Origin: Phreatobacter sp.
Lineage (GTDB): Bacteria; Pseudomonadota; Alphaproteobacteria; Rhizobiales; Phreatobacteraceae
NCBI RefSeq assembly: GCF_030691135.1
Contig: NZ_JAUYFA010000085.1
Location: 1 to 64,000, forward strand
Direction of reading: 5' to 3'
DNA length: 64,000 nt
Below are positions 17,346 through 27,460 of this stretch, in pieces; within the stretch, counting starts at the first letter, position 1, and the number at the start of each line of letters is the position of its first letter. The notes below the pieces were generated by a model that saw nothing but the letters and a program-made list of their open reading frames with translations, had not been told where the DNA came from and ran no database searches. Made by a program: the position numbers and the translations under genes.

Positions 17346-17848
17346 TGGCGCGCCAGACGAGCTACACCGTCCACCTGCCCCCGTCGGGGCAGAACGGCGA
17401 CGACGCCGTCCAGTTCGTGCCGGATTCCTTCTCGCCTCTCGCCTTCCTGTTTCCCTGGGCCTGGTTTCCGCTGCAACGCATGTGGCTGGTGACCCTCGCC
17501 TATCTCGTCCTGCTGGGACTGACGCTGCTGGCGCTGTCCTTTGCCGGCCTGTCGCCGCTGCTGCGGACGATGATCACGACCGCCCTCAGCCTGCTAATCG
17601 GGCTCGAGGCGACCAATCTGAAGCGCTGGACGCTGCGTCGCCGCGGCTGGCGCGAGGTGGCGGTCATCGTCGCCCGGTCGCAGGATGAAGCCGAGCGGCG
17701 CTATTTCGCCGAGCGCGGAATCGTGCCGACCGCCCGCATGGAACCGCTCTTCACGGCATCTCAGCCCGCCGTCGCCATGCCCATGGGTCAGCAACCTGTC
17801 CTCGGCCTCTTTCCGGAGGCCGATCCGAGCGCGCGGGGCAGGCGGTGA
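17345..17848 (+). CDS. DUF2628 membrane protein in the his operon
   Basis: A 167-residue protein with two or three hydrophobic segments ([53 protein letters not shown]) and a conserved [22 protein letters not shown] tail. It matches the DUF2628 family. It overlaps hisB by 1 nt and hisH by 4 nt, so it is translated with the histidine genes. No enzymatic residue pattern is visible. Its presence in his operons appears to be a lineage habit in Hyphomicrobiales; whether it serves histidine synthesis is unknown. Confidence 0.85.
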   Translation: MARQTSYTVHLPPSGQNGDDAVQFVPDSFSPLAFLFPWAWFPLQRMWLVTLAYLVLLGLTLLALSFAGLSPLLRTMITTALSLLIGLEATNLKRWTLRRRGWREVAVIVARSQDEAERRYFAERGIVPTARMEPLFTASQPAVAMPMGQQPVLGLFPEADPSARGRR

Positions 17849-18495
17849 GCGTCGCCATCGTCGACTATGGCTCGGGCAATCTGCATTCGGCTCAGAAGGC
17901 CTTCGAGCGCATGGCCCGCGAGCGCGGCCTCAACGTGCCGGTTCTGGTGACCGCCGACCCCGACACCGTGCGCAAGGCCGACCGCATCGTCCTGCCCGGC
18001 GTCGGCGCCTTCGCCGACTGCAAGGCGGGCCTCATCGGCGTTCCCGGCATGGTCGAGGCCTTGACCGAAGCGGTGCGCGGCCGCGGCCGGCCCTTTCTCG
18101 GCATCTGCGTCGGCATGCAGCTCATGGCCGGCCGCGGGCTGGAGAAGGAAATCTCGGCGGGTCTCGGCTGGGTGCCGGGCGACATCGACCTGATCCGCCC
18201 GTCCGATCCTTCCCTGAAGATCCCGCATATGGGCTGGAACACGCTGAACGTGACGCGGGACCACCCGGTCCTCGCCGGCATTCCCACCGGCCCGGATGGT
18301 CTGCACGCCTATTTCGTCCATTCCTATCACCTCACCGCAACGGCGGGCGACGTCATCCTCGCCGATGCCGATTACGGCACCAGGGTCACGGCCATGATCG
18401 CCCGTGACACCATGGTCGGCACGCAGTTCCACCCCGAGAAGAGCCAGACCCTGGGTCTTGCGCTCATCGGCAACTTCCTGGAGTGGCGGCCGTGA
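17845..18495 (+). CDS. hisH: Imidazole glycerol phosphate synthase, glutamine amidotransferase subunit
   Basis: A 216-residue class I glutaminase that supplies ammonia to HisF. It starts [13 protein letters not shown]; the nucleophilic Cys is in [10 protein letters not shown], and the His/Glu pair in [10 protein letters not shown]. The start is a GTG overlapping the preceding stop (GTGA). It is followed after 55 nt by hisA, whose product makes the substrate of the HisFH complex. Confidence 0.96.
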   Translation: MSVAIVDYGSGNLHSAQKAFERMARERGLNVPVLVTADPDTVRKADRIVLPGVGAFADCKAGLIGVPGMVEALTEAVRGRGRPFLGICVGMQLMAGRGLEKEISAGLGWVPGDIDLIRPSDPSLKIPHMGWNTLNVTRDHPVLAGIPTGPDGLHAYFVHSYHLTATAGDVILADADYGTRVTAMIARDTMVGTQFHPEKSQTLGLALIGNFLEWRP

Positions 18496-18550
18496 GCGGG
18501 CCTGCCCGGCCGGCGCGACCTGTCCTTCACCTCTCTGCCGAGACCGCATC

Positions 18551-19284
18551 ATGAGGCTCTTCCCCGCCATCGACCTGAAGGACGGGCGCTGCGTGCGCCT
18601 GCGCCAGGGCGACATGAACCAGGCCACCGTCTATGCCGACGATCCCGCGGCCCAGGCCAGGGCCTTCGAGTCGCAGGGCTTCGATTATCTCCATGTCGTC
18701 GATCTCGACGGCGCCTTCGCCGGCAAACCGGTCAATGCGGCGGCGGTGGAGGCCATCCGTGCCGCGACCGCGTTTCCCGTCCAGCTCGGCGGCGGCATTC
18801 GCGACATGAAGACGGTCGAGGGCTGGCTGGCCAAGGGCGTATCCCGCGTCATCATCGGCACGGCTGCGGTGCGCGATCCGGACTTCGTCAGGACTGCCGC
18901 GAAGGCCTTTCCCGGACAGGTGGCCGTCGGCATCGATGCCCGCGACGGCTGGGTCGCTGTCGAGGGCTGGGCCGAGACGTCGACGCTCGCCGCCCACGAT
19001 CTCGCCCGCCGCTTCGAGGATGCCGGTGTTGCCGCCATCGTCTACACGAACATTGCCCGTGACGGCATGCTGACCGGCATCGACTGGGACGGCACCATCG
19101 CGCTCGCCGATGCCGTCGCCATCCCCGTCATCGCCTCAGGCGGCCTTGCCTCCCTCGACGACGTGCGCCAGTTGCTCACGCCGCGCGCGTGCAAGCTCGA
19201 GGGCGCCATCACCGGCAAGGCTCTCTATGACGGTCGGCTCGATCCCGCCGAGGCGATGGCCCTCATCCGCGGAGCGCGCGCCGC

Positions 19285-19288
<4 letters not shown>
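18551..19288 (+). CDS. hisA: ProFAR isomerase (HisA)
   Basis: A 245-residue TIM-barrel isomerase of the fourth histidine step. Starts [17 protein letters not shown] (catalytic Asp in AIDLKDG), with phosphate loops [12 protein letters not shown] and [11 protein letters not shown] and the second acid in [12 protein letters not shown]. Start chosen at 18551 where the family begins; a longer open frame upstream reads through the intergenic region. It overlaps hisF by 4 nt (ATGA). Confidence 0.96.
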
Positions 19289-20073
<785 letters not shown>

Positions 20074-20098
20074 GGAGCTTGTAGTCGGCCGCTTGCTG

Positions 20099-20189
20099 CG
20101 TCATGCCCGGGTCGTCCCGGGCATCCACGACTTCTCCTTTGCTCGTTGTGATCAAGTCGTGGATGGCCGGGACAAGCCCGGCCATGACG
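20099..20189. repeat. Palindromic intergenic repeat
   Basis: Two arms face each other: CGTCATGCCCGGG...GGGCATCCACGACTT (20099-20133) and AAGTCGTGGATGGCC...GGCCATGACG (20154-20189), with a 20-nt loop. Each arm also folds on itself around CCCGG/CCGGG. This looks like the short, non-coding palindromic repeat found in many copies in Hyphomicrobiales genomes. It could terminate or stabilise the his mRNA. Confidence 0.75.
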
Positions 20190-20227
20190 GATAGGGTGTG
20201 TCACACGATGACCGACCATCCGGAATC

Positions 20228-20851
20228 ATGTCTCCCGCTGACACCCTTCTCGTCCTCGCCAGCCTCTGGCTCGTCGCCGTCCTGACTCCCGGCCCGAACA
20301 TGATCCTGTTCATGGCGGTGGGCCTGTCCTCGCCGACTGCGTCCATCATTGCCTTGGCGGCCGCCATCGTGCTCGGCACGTTCCTGTGGGGGCTCGCCGG
20401 GCTCTTCGGCCTGTTCTGGCTGTTCGAGCTCTTTCCCGCCGCCGCCATGGCGGTGAAGGTCGCCGGCGGGCTCTACCTCGCCTGGATGGGCTTCGGGCTG
20501 ATCCGCCGCAACCTCGCACCGGCGCCCGAAACCGCGCGCGAGCCGGCGGCGATGCTGACGCCCCGGCGGGCCTTCCTCACCGGCCTCGCCACCGCCCTCG
20601 GCAATCCGAAGAGCCTCGTCTTCGTCTCCTCGCTCTTCGCGGTCACACGCCTCGCCGAGCAGCCGCTGGCGATCGGACTCGCCGGTGTCGGCGTGATGAT
20701 CGCCATGTCGACGCTCTACTATGTCGTTCTCGGCGTGGCGCTTCGGACCCTGCCCTTCGCGCGCCGGCCGGGGGCGACCGGGCGAGTCCTCGCCATGGGG
20801 ACGGGGCTGGTCATGATGGCCTATGGCGGCAAGATGGCCTGGGAGCGCTAG
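20228..20851 (+). CDS. LysE/RhtB-family exporter
   Basis: A 207-residue inner-membrane transporter with about six hydrophobic segments. The family signature is near the N-terminus (LTPGPNMILFMAVG), followed by GLYLAWMGFGLIRR and FLTGLATALGNPKSLVFVSS. LysE/RhtB proteins export amino acids or similar metabolites. ATG 20228 is preferred over 20198 because the conserved sequence starts there. Its TAG stop overlaps the stop of the convergent M15 peptidase gene in the sequence CTAG. Confidence 0.88.
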   Translation: MSPADTLLVLASLWLVAVLTPGPNMILFMAVGLSSPTASIIALAAAIVLGTFLWGLAGLFGLFWLFELFPAAAMAVKVAGGLYLAWMGFGLIRRNLAPAPETAREPAAMLTPRRAFLTGLATALGNPKSLVFVSSLFAVTRLAEQPLAIGLAGVGVMIAMSTLYYVVLGVALRTLPFARRPGATGRVLAMGTGLVMMAYGGKMAWER

Positions 20852-21618
20852 GCCCCGCCGATCAGTTCCGGCCGATATTCGAAATGCATGGTGTCGTAAT
20901 GATACCATTTGCCGCCCCAGATGAATCGCTGGGCCTCGAAGACCTCGGCGATCTCGAAGGGGATGCGGTTGCGATAGGGGATGTCGCCCCGCTCGCGCGC
21001 CCACGACCAGTAGTCGGACCGGGCGACGTTGATGTCGATGGCCGCGGCATAGGCATGCATGCTCAGGAGCCCGGTATCGGCCACCGTCCGGCAGTTGAAC
21101 GTGCCGGAAGAGGGCACGAGATAGGCCTTCAGCCGGTCGGGCAGGCGCTCAAGCTCGGCGATGACGCGCTCCAGCCGCGTCGCGACATCGTTCTCGGTCG
21201 TCACCGGCAGGGGTTGGGGCCGCGTCTGCGGCATCCAGGTGACGGTGCGGTGGCGTCTGTCTGCGCCGCCCCGCCGGCAGTCGCCATACATCTTGACGAA
21301 GAAGGCGGTGCTCCTGATCCGGCCCGGGCTGTGGTTCCGACCGGGTGGTCCCGCCGGAGGGCCGGCCGGATAGGCCTGCCGCATCTGGTCGGTGAGGGTC
21401 GCGTCGCGCAGCATGACCTCGAAAGGGCGCTCCGGCCGGCCGGCCCCGGTCTCCATGCGCGTGCCGTCCGTCCAGACGACGACCTGACCGTCGAGCCGGG
21501 CGAGGTGGTGGGGATAGGCGGCGACGAGGCGGCCTAGGCGCTCCGCCCCTTCCGCCGGCCGTGTGACAAAGAGCGGCGCCGCGAGGGCGCAGAGGATGGT
21601 GCGCCGCGAGACAGCCAC
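20848..21618 (-). CDS. M15-family D-alanyl-D-alanine carboxypeptidase-like protein
   Basis: A 256-residue secreted or periplasmic protein. The N-terminus is twin-arginine-like or Sec-like (VSRRTILCALAAPLFVTRPAEGA). The C-terminal half carries the M15/VanY-type zinc site: SMHAYAAAIDIN (His and Asp ligands) and YHYDTMHFEYRPEL (third His). CRT..TGLLSMH before the site is also typical. Such enzymes trim D-Ala from peptidoglycan stems. It is followed on the same strand by nothing coupled; upstream is a YARHG protein gene 5 nt away, so the two may be co-transcribed. Confidence 0.82.
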   Translation of the reverse strand: MAVSRRTILCALAAPLFVTRPAEGAERLGRLVAAYPHHLARLDGQVVVWTDGTRMETGAGRPERPFEVMLRDATLTDQMRQAYPAGPPAGPPGRNHSPGRIRSTAFFVKMYGDCRRGGADRRHRTVTWMPQTRPQPLPVTTENDVATRLERVIAELERLPDRLKAYLVPSSGTFNCRTVADTGLLSMHAYAAAIDINVARSDYWSWARERGDIPYRNRIPFEIAEVFEAQRFIWGGKWYHYDTMHFEYRPELIGGA

Positions 21619-21623
21619 GGCGG

Positions 21624-21944
21624 TCAGCCGGAGCAGCCGTTGAACCGCTCGGCCCGGACGATGGCCTGGATGATGCGCCGCTGGGTGTTCGACAGCGGCA
21701 CGTCGCCCTGCCGGTCATAGACGCAGCCGGCATTGCCGAAGGTGCGGACGGCACGCGGCGTGTTGAAGCAGTAGCCTGCGTCCTTGTAGATCTGGTTGCG
21801 CTCCATCCAGAGGTCGCGGCATGACCAGCCGCCATAGTCCTGGGCGGCGAGGCCGGCGGTGGACGCGGCGAGGATGACCGCGGCGGCGGCGATCTTTGAA
21901 GCGGCGATCTTGGTAGCGGAGACCCTGGATGATATCGCGGGCAT
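21624..21944 (-). CDS. Small secreted YARHG-domain-like protein
   Basis: A 106-residue protein with a signal peptide (about 1-34, ending GLAAQD). The mature part is a Cys-containing domain, with CRDLWMERNQIYKDAGYCF, GNAGCVYD, and a final IVRAERFNGCSG. It resembles the YARHG domain, an extracellular module of unknown role. Four cysteines may form disulfides in the periplasm. It is just upstream of, and probably co-transcribed with, the M15 peptidase. Confidence 0.7.
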   Translation of the reverse strand: MPAISSRVSATKIAASKIAAAAVILAASTAGLAAQDYGGWSCRDLWMERNQIYKDAGYCFNTPRAVRTFGNAGCVYDRQGDVPLSNTQRRIIQAIVRAERFNGCSG

Positions 21945-22030
21945 GGCGTTCCCTGGTGGTTCGAACGGGCGAACGCCGCCACCCTAGGGCAGCGACGTGC
22001 GGCAATCTATCAGGGATGCTGCGGAGCGCT

Positions 22031-22690
22031 TCAGCGCGCCGCGTGGGTGGCGCGGGACAGATGGGTGGCGGCACCGTCCGGGACGCTCCGTACCGGCATC
22101 CGCGCACTGGCCTCATGGGCGGTGATGAAGGTGGCGATCGCCTGCGTCCGGCGCTCGACACCGAGCTTCCGCAGGATCGAGGAGACGTGGGACTTCACCG
22201 TCCCCTCGGAAATGCCGAGGTCATAGGCGATCTGCTTGTTGAGCCGACCACGGCTCATCAGGTCGAGCACCTTGAACTGCTGGCCGGAAAGAGCGTCGAG
22301 CTTGCGCGACGACGACAGGTCGCCCTCGGGATCGACGGCGGTTACGACCGGCCACCACGAGCGGGAGGACAGGACGCTCGCCAGTGCGGCGCGCAGGTGG
22401 TCGGCGGGCAGATCGAGCGGAATCGCCGCCACGGCGCCGCGGGCGCGGGCCTCCTGGACGGGCCGCCGGTCGGCGTGATCGATGAGAACGGCGATGCGCG
22501 TACCCTCGGCGAGGTCGAGGCCGTCGAGATCGGCGAGGGTGGCGATGACGAGGCTCGCCTTGCCCGGATCGGTCGCCAGGGCACCGGGGTGGCTGGCACG
22601 GACCAGCGCCTCGACAGTCTCCGCGACGATGGGGAAGGCGTGGCGCACAGCGAAATTCAGGGTTTCGCGGACAGGGCTTTCGGCAGTCAT
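22031..22690 (-). CDS. LuxR/NarL-type regulator
   Basis: A 219-residue regulator. Residues 45-115 resemble a degenerate receiver-like domain, but no clear phospho-acceptor Asp environment is visible, so it may not be phosphorylated. Residues 133-190 form a NarL/FixJ helix-turn-helix (LSGQQFKVLDLMSRGRLNKQ, GISEGTVKSHVSSILRKLGV). Start set at 22690 (MTAESPV), where protein-like composition begins. It is divergent from the ScfR-type regulator; the 189-nt region between holds a TTTTGCA palindrome. Confidence 0.85.
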   Translation of the reverse strand: MTAESPVRETLNFAVRHAFPIVAETVEALVRASHPGALATDPGKASLVIATLADLDGLDLAEGTRIAVLIDHADRRPVQEARARGAVAAIPLDLPADHLRAALASVLSSRSWWPVVTAVDPEGDLSSSRKLDALSGQQFKVLDLMSRGRLNKQIAYDLGISEGTVKSHVSSILRKLGVERRTQAIATFITAHEASARMPVRSVPDGAATHLSRATHAAR

Positions 22691-22801
22691 GTTCGGTTCC
22701 TCCAAGTGCCTGATGGCGCGTCGGTTGTTCCGATCTTGCTTGGGGTGGACGCTAGCACCGCGGTTGCCTGAGTCAAAATGCGAAACGTCATGCTGCGAAA
22801 T

Positions 22802-22816
22802 TGCAAAATTTTTGCA
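22802..22816. promoter_or_regulatory. TGCAAAA-T-TTTTGCA palindrome before the ScfR-type gene
   Basis: A perfect 7-bp inverted repeat with a single central base, ending 63 nt before the regulator's ATG. Two further TGCGAAA sequences lie just upstream (22779-22799). RamB/PrpR/PccR-type short-chain fatty-acyl regulators bind TTTGCAAA-like sites, so autoregulation is likely, but not shown. Confidence 0.5.
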
Positions 22817-22879
22817 TCTACACCTAATGGCCAATGTGGTTTAGGCTAAGCCGAAAGAACAGTCCTCCGGGGTGGGCTC

Positions 22880-24307
22880 ATGTCGCGGAAAGTCTTCGTC
22901 GGTCCGGCCCTGCGCAGATTGCGCGAGGAGACCCGCCTCACGCAAACCGCCTTCTCCCAGCGCCTCGGCCTGTCTGTCAGCTATCTCAACCAGATCGAGA
23001 ACAATCAGCGGCCGGTGACGGCGAGCGTTCTCGTCGCGCTCGGCCAGACCTTCGGCGTCGACCTCGCGACCTTTGCCACTGATGACACCGACCGTCTCGT
23101 CACCGACCTGCGCGAGGCCGCCGCCGACCCGCTCCTCGCCGATACGGCCCCCAGCCTGCAGGATCTCAAGCGCGTCGCCTCCGACAGTCCCGCTTTCGCG
23201 CGTGCCTTCCTGAGGATGCACCAGACGGCCCGGCGGCTCGGCGAGCGCCTCCAGGCGGCCGGCGACACGCCGATCCTGCCGCCGTCAGGGGTGGAGACCG
23301 CCGGTGCCCTGCTGCCCTACGAGGAGGTGCGGGACTATTTCCACTACGTCGACAATTACGTCGACGATCTCGACCGGGCCGCCGAGGATCTGGCGGAGCG
23401 ACTGGGGCTTGCCGCCGCCAGCGACCGCTTGCAGGTGCTCGCCGGCTATCTCGCTGCCCGTCATGGGCTCAATGTCGACGCCAACGCGAGTCTCGGCGAC
23501 GATACCCTCGAGCGCTATGAGGCCGGCCCCAATGTCGTCGCCCTCGACGGCTCGCTCGATTCTTCCACCCGCGCCTTCCTGCTCGCCAACCGCATCGCCC
23601 GGCTGGAACAGGCGGACACCATGTCCGCGATCGTCTCCGCTTCGGGTTTCCGGTCGCGCGCCGCGGCCGACATCGGACGGGTCGCCCTCGCCAATTATTT
23701 CGCCGGCGCGCTGTTGTTGCCCTATCGCCGCTTCCTCGCGGCCGCCAAGGAGACGCGCCACGATCTCGACTGGCTCGGCCGCATGTTCGGGGCGAGCCTC
23801 GAACAGGTCTGCCACCGTCTGTCGACGCTGCAGCGTGCCGGCCAGCGCGGCATCCCCTTCTATTTCGTCAAGGTCGATCGCGCCGGCAATGTCATCAAGC
23901 GCCATTCCGCGACACGCTTCCAGTTCGCGCGGTTCGGCGGCGCCTGCCCGCTATGGAACGTTCACGAGGCCTTCGAACAGGCGGGGCGCACCTTCGTCCA
24001 GGTCGCCGAGATGCCCGACGGCACGCGCTATCTCTCGCTCGCCCGCGCCGTCACCAAGGGCGCCGCCCACTGGCGGGCGCCGGTCAGGCGCTATGCCTTC
24101 GGTCTCGGCTGCGAGATCTCCTATGCCGGCGAGATCGTCTATTCCGAGGGCCTCGACCTCAAGGCCGACGCCAATGTCGCGAAGATCGGCGTCTCCTGCC
24201 GCATCTGCGAGCGCGCCAACTGCCACCAGCGGGCGGTCCCGCCCATCGACCGCGAGATCCGCGTGCCGACCGATCGGCGCAAGGTGGTGCCCTTCGATCT
24301 CAGCTGA
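22880..24307 (+). CDS. Short-chain fatty acyl-CoA regulator (ScfR/PccR/RamB type)
   Basis: A 475-residue regulator. The N-terminus is an XRE-type helix-turn-helix (LRRLREETRLTQTAFSQRLG, SVSYLNQIENNQRPV). The middle carries an IrrE/ImmA-like domain of the DUF955 class (about 160-320), here without an HEXXH motif (NRIARLEQAD at the equivalent place). The C-terminus is the DUF2083 domain with clustered cysteines (GVSCRICERANCHQRAVPP). This family senses propionyl- or acetyl-CoA and controls propionyl-CoA carboxylase or glyoxylate-type genes. No target gene is adjacent, but meaB is elsewhere in the window. Confidence 0.9.
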   Translation: MSRKVFVGPALRRLREETRLTQTAFSQRLGLSVSYLNQIENNQRPVTASVLVALGQTFGVDLATFATDDTDRLVTDLREAAADPLLADTAPSLQDLKRVASDSPAFARAFLRMHQTARRLGERLQAAGDTPILPPSGVETAGALLPYEEVRDYFHYVDNYVDDLDRAAEDLAERLGLAAASDRLQVLAGYLAARHGLNVDANASLGDDTLERYEAGPNVVALDGSLDSSTRAFLLANRIARLEQADTMSAIVSASGFRSRAAADIGRVALANYFAGALLLPYRRFLAAAKETRHDLDWLGRMFGASLEQVCHRLSTLQRAGQRGIPFYFVKVDRAGNVIKRHSATRFQFARFGGACPLWNVHEAFEQAGRTFVQVAEMPDGTRYLSLARAVTKGAAHWRAPVRRYAFGLGCEISYAGEIVYSEGLDLKADANVAKIGVSCRICERANCHQRAVPPIDREIRVPTDRRKVVPFDLS

Positions 24308-24322
24308 GGCGGGCGGCGTCCG

Positions 24323-25834
24323 TCACCGCCGCGTCAGCGTGCGCTCCACCGCGTCCTTCCAGCGAGCGAGTTTGTCCTCGCGGACCGTCGCATCCATGGC
24401 GGGCGTGAAGCGCCGCTCCAGCGCCCAACTGCGGGCGAAGTCGGCTGGCGGCGGACAGACGCTCCGCGACAGGCCGGCGAGATAGGCCGCGCCGAGCGCA
24501 GTGGTCTCCAGCACCTTCGGCCGGTCGACCGGCGCATCGAGAAGATCGGCGAGGCGCTGCATGGTCCAGTCGGAGGCGACCATGCCGCCGTCGACGCGCA
24601 GGACCGTGCCCGATGCGCCCGCTCCCGGCCAGTCCGCCTTCATGGCGCCGAGCAGGTCGGCGGTCTGGAAACAGACGCTCTCCAGGGCCGCCCGCGCCAT
24701 CTCCTTCGGCCCGGTTGCCCGCGTCAGTCCGAAGATCGCGCCACGGCAATCGGCATCCCAATAGGGTGCGCCGAGACCGACGAAAGCCGGCACCAGGATC
24801 ACCTCCTGGTTCGGATCGGAGGCGGCGGCGAGCGCCCCGGTCTCGCCGGCCATCCTGACGATGCCCAGACCGTCGCGCAGCCATTGCACCGCCGCTCCCG
24901 CGACGAAGATGGAGCCCTCAAGCGCATAGGTGCGCCGGCCATCGATCTGATAGGCGATGGTGGTGAGCAGCTTGTTGCGGGAGGCGACGGCTTCCATGCC
25001 GGTGTTGAGCAGGGCGAAACAGCCGGTGCCGTAGGTGGACTTCATCATGCCCGGCGCGAAACAGGCCTGGCCGACCGTCGCCGCCTGCTGGTCGCCGGCC
25101 ATGCCGCCGATGGCGATGGCGCCGCCGAACAGGCCCGGCTCCGTCGTGCCGAAGGCGGCGGCGCAGTCCATCACCGTCGGCAGGAGGCCCATCGGTACGT
25201 CCAGAAGCCGGCAAAGATCGGCGTCCCAGACACCGCGGTGGATGTCGAAGAGCATGGTGCGCGCGGCGTTGGTCGCATCCGTCGCGTGAACCTTGCCGCC
25301 GGTGAGGCGCCAGAGCAGGAAGGAATCGATGGTTCCGAAGGCGAGCTCGCCGCGTTCCGCCCGCGCCCGCGCGCCGGGGACATGGTCGAGGATCCAGGCG
25401 AGCTTGGTCCCGGAAAAATAGGGGTCGATGACGAGGCCGGAGCGGGCCTGCACCAGCGCCTCGTGGCCTTCGTTGCGCAGGCGGGCGCAGGCCGCCGAGG
25501 TACGCCTGTCCTGCCAGACGACGGCGCGATGGATCGGCTCGCCCGTCGCCCGGTCCCAGACCACGACGGTCTCCCGCTGGTTGGTGATGCCGATGCCGGC
25601 GACATCCGCGGCGGTCACGCCCGCCTTCGCCAGGGCCTCGCGCGCCGTCTCAACCACGCCCGACCAGATCTCTTCCGGATCGTGCTCGACCCAGCCCGAG
25701 GCCGGGAAGTGCTGGGTGAACTCCCGCTGGGCGACGGCGACCACCTCCAGCCGCTCGCTGAAGACGATGGTACGGGAGGACGTGGTGCCCTGGTCGATCG
25801 CGACGATCACGGGCGGGTGCCGATCGGAGGGCAT
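24323..25834 (-). CDS. glpK: Glycerol kinase
   Basis: A 503-residue FGGY kinase that phosphorylates glycerol to sn-glycerol-3-phosphate. Begins [17 protein letters not shown]; glycerol-site motif [17 protein letters not shown], then [35 protein letters not shown] and [12 protein letters not shown]. The start at 25834 follows the family; upstream in-frame residues are not conserved. It is divergent from glpD with 126 nt between, so the two enzymes of glycerol entry share a control region. Confidence 0.96.
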   Translation of the reverse strand: MPSDRHPPVIVAIDQGTTSSRTIVFSERLEVVAVAQREFTQHFPASGWVEHDPEEIWSGVVETAREALAKAGVTAADVAGIGITNQRETVVVWDRATGEPIHRAVVWQDRRTSAACARLRNEGHEALVQARSGLVIDPYFSGTKLAWILDHVPGARARAERGELAFGTIDSFLLWRLTGGKVHATDATNAARTMLFDIHRGVWDADLCRLLDVPMGLLPTVMDCAAAFGTTEPGLFGGAIAIGGMAGDQQAATVGQACFAPGMMKSTYGTGCFALLNTGMEAVASRNKLLTTIAYQIDGRRTYALEGSIFVAGAAVQWLRDGLGIVRMAGETGALAAASDPNQEVILVPAFVGLGAPYWDADCRGAIFGLTRATGPKEMARAALESVCFQTADLLGAMKADWPGAGASGTVLRVDGGMVASDWTMQRLADLLDAPVDRPKVLETTALGAAYLAGLSRSVCPPPADFARSWALERRFTPAMDATVREDKLARWKDAVERTLTRR

Positions 25835-25960
25835 GTGCGTTTCCTCATGCAAGGCGCGGCTCGGCCGCTGCCGGATTGCGTCCACTGTGCCACCGTGCAG
25901 CCTTGCGGCGGAAGCCAAAAGCCGTCAGACGGAGGGCTGACGCGGCACTTGGGGAATAGC

Positions 25961-27460
25961 ATGTCCGGGACGACGGTCGACCTTCTGGTGGTCGGCGGAG
26001 GCATCAACGGAGCCGGGATCGCGCGCGATGCGGCCGGCCGCGGCGTCTCCGTCATGCTGGTCGAGCAGGATGATCTCGCCAGCGCCACCTCGTCCTGGTC
26101 CACCAAGCTGATCCATGGCGGCCTGCGCTATCTCGAGCATTACGAGTTTCGCCTGGTGCGCGAGGCCCTGATCGAGCGCGAGGTGCTCTGGGGCATAGCG
26201 CCGCATATCATCCGGCCGCTGCGCTTCGTCCTGCCGCACCATGAGGGTCTGCGCCCGGCCTGGCTGCTGCGCCTCGGCCTGTTCCTCTACGACCATCTCG
26301 GCGGCCGCAAGCGTCTGTGGGCGACGCGCACGCTGGATCTGTCGACGGACGCCGCCGGCAAGCCCCTGAAGGCCGGGTACGGCAAGGCCTTCGAATACTC
26401 CGATTGCCGCGTCGACGATTCACGCCTTGTCGTCCTCAACGCCCGCGACGCCGCCGACCGTGGCGCGGTGATCCGCACCCGCACCCGGGCGGTGGACGCG
26501 ACGCGCGCAGACGGCCTCTGGCACATCACGCTCGAAGACCGGATCAGCGGCTCCACCGAAACGGTCTCGGCCAGGGCACTCGTCAATGCCGCCGGGCCCT
26601 GGGTCGAGGCTTTCCTGACCGGGGTCGCGAAGACGCAGCCGCCGGCGCGGGTCCGCCTGGTCCAGGGCTCGCACATCGTCGTGCCGCGGCTCTTCGACCA
26701 CGACCGGGCCTATATTTTTCAGAACGCCGACGCCCGCATCATCTTCGCCATCCCCTACGAGCGCGACTTCACCCTGATCGGCACGACCGACCAGGACTAT
26801 GCCGGCGACCCCGCGGCGGTCACCGCCAGCGCGGCCGAGATCACCTATCTCTGTGCGGCGGCCAGCGAATATTTCCGCGATCCCGTGACGCCTGCCGACG
26901 TCGTCTGGAGCTATTCCGGCGTCCGCCCGCTCTATGACGACGGCGCGTCCGCCGCCCAGGAGGCGACGCGCGACTATATCCTGCACAAGGACGGCGGCGG
27001 CGCCGTGCCGCCGCTCCTCTCCATCTTCGGCGGCAAGATCACGACCTATCGCCGGCTCGCGATCAGCGCCCTCGACGAACTCGTCGCCGACCTGCCGGCG
27101 CTCGGCGAGGGCATCGGCTGGACGGCAACGGCCGTGCTGCCTGGCGGCGACATCGACCGCGATGCGCCTGTCAGTCTCGCCGAGAGCCTCCGGCGCAGCC
27201 ATCCCTTCCTCGACCCGCAGGTCGCCGCCCGCCTCGCCGGGGCCTATGGCACCCGCGCCGCTGCCATCCTCGCGGGCGCCGGGCGGATGGCCGATCTCGG
27301 CCGCGATTTCGGCGCCGGTCTCACCGAGGCCGAGATCGCCTATCTCCAGCGCGAGGAATGGGCCCTGACCGCCGACGACGTGCTGTGGCGCCGCTCCAAG
27401 CTCGGGCTGCATCTCGATGCCGCGCAGCGGGCGGCCGTGGCGGCCCATTGCGGCGGATGA
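25961..27460 (+). CDS. glpD: Glycerol-3-phosphate dehydrogenase (FAD, aerobic)
   Basis: A 499-residue membrane-associated flavoprotein oxidising glycerol-3-phosphate to dihydroxyacetone phosphate and passing electrons to quinone. FAD-binding GGGINGAGIARDAAGRG at the N-terminus, then SSWSTKLIHGGLRYLEHYEF, NAAGPWVEAF, YSGVRPLYDDG and FGGKITTYRRLA, all diagnostic. Start ATG 25961. It overlaps the next flavoprotein gene by 4 nt (ATGA) and is divergent from glpK. Confidence 0.96.
   Translation: MSGTTVDLLVVGGGINGAGIARDAAGRGVSVMLVEQDDLASATSSWSTKLIHGGLRYLEHYEFRLVREALIEREVLWGIAPHIIRPLRFVLPHHEGLRPAWLLRLGLFLYDHLGGRKRLWATRTLDLSTDAAGKPLKAGYGKAFEYSDCRVDDSRLVVLNARDAADRGAVIRTRTRAVDATRADGLWHITLEDRISGSTETVSARALVNAAGPWVEAFLTGVAKTQPPARVRLVQGSHIVVPRLFDHDRAYIFQNADARIIFAIPYERDFTLIGTTDQDYAGDPAAVTASAAEITYLCAAASEYFRDPVTPADVVWSYSGVRPLYDDGASAAQEATRDYILHKDGGGAVPPLLSIFGGKITTYRRLAISALDELVADLPALGEGIGWTATAVLPGGDIDRDAPVSLAESLRRSHPFLDPQVAARLAGAYGTRAAAILAGAGRMADLGRDFGAGLTEAEIAYLQREEWALTADDVLWRRSKLGLHLDAAQRAAVAAHCGG

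Noticed and set aside
24884-25960. Plus-strand extension of glpD upstream to 24884
   Set aside because: Antisense to glpK; the GlpD family begins at 25961.
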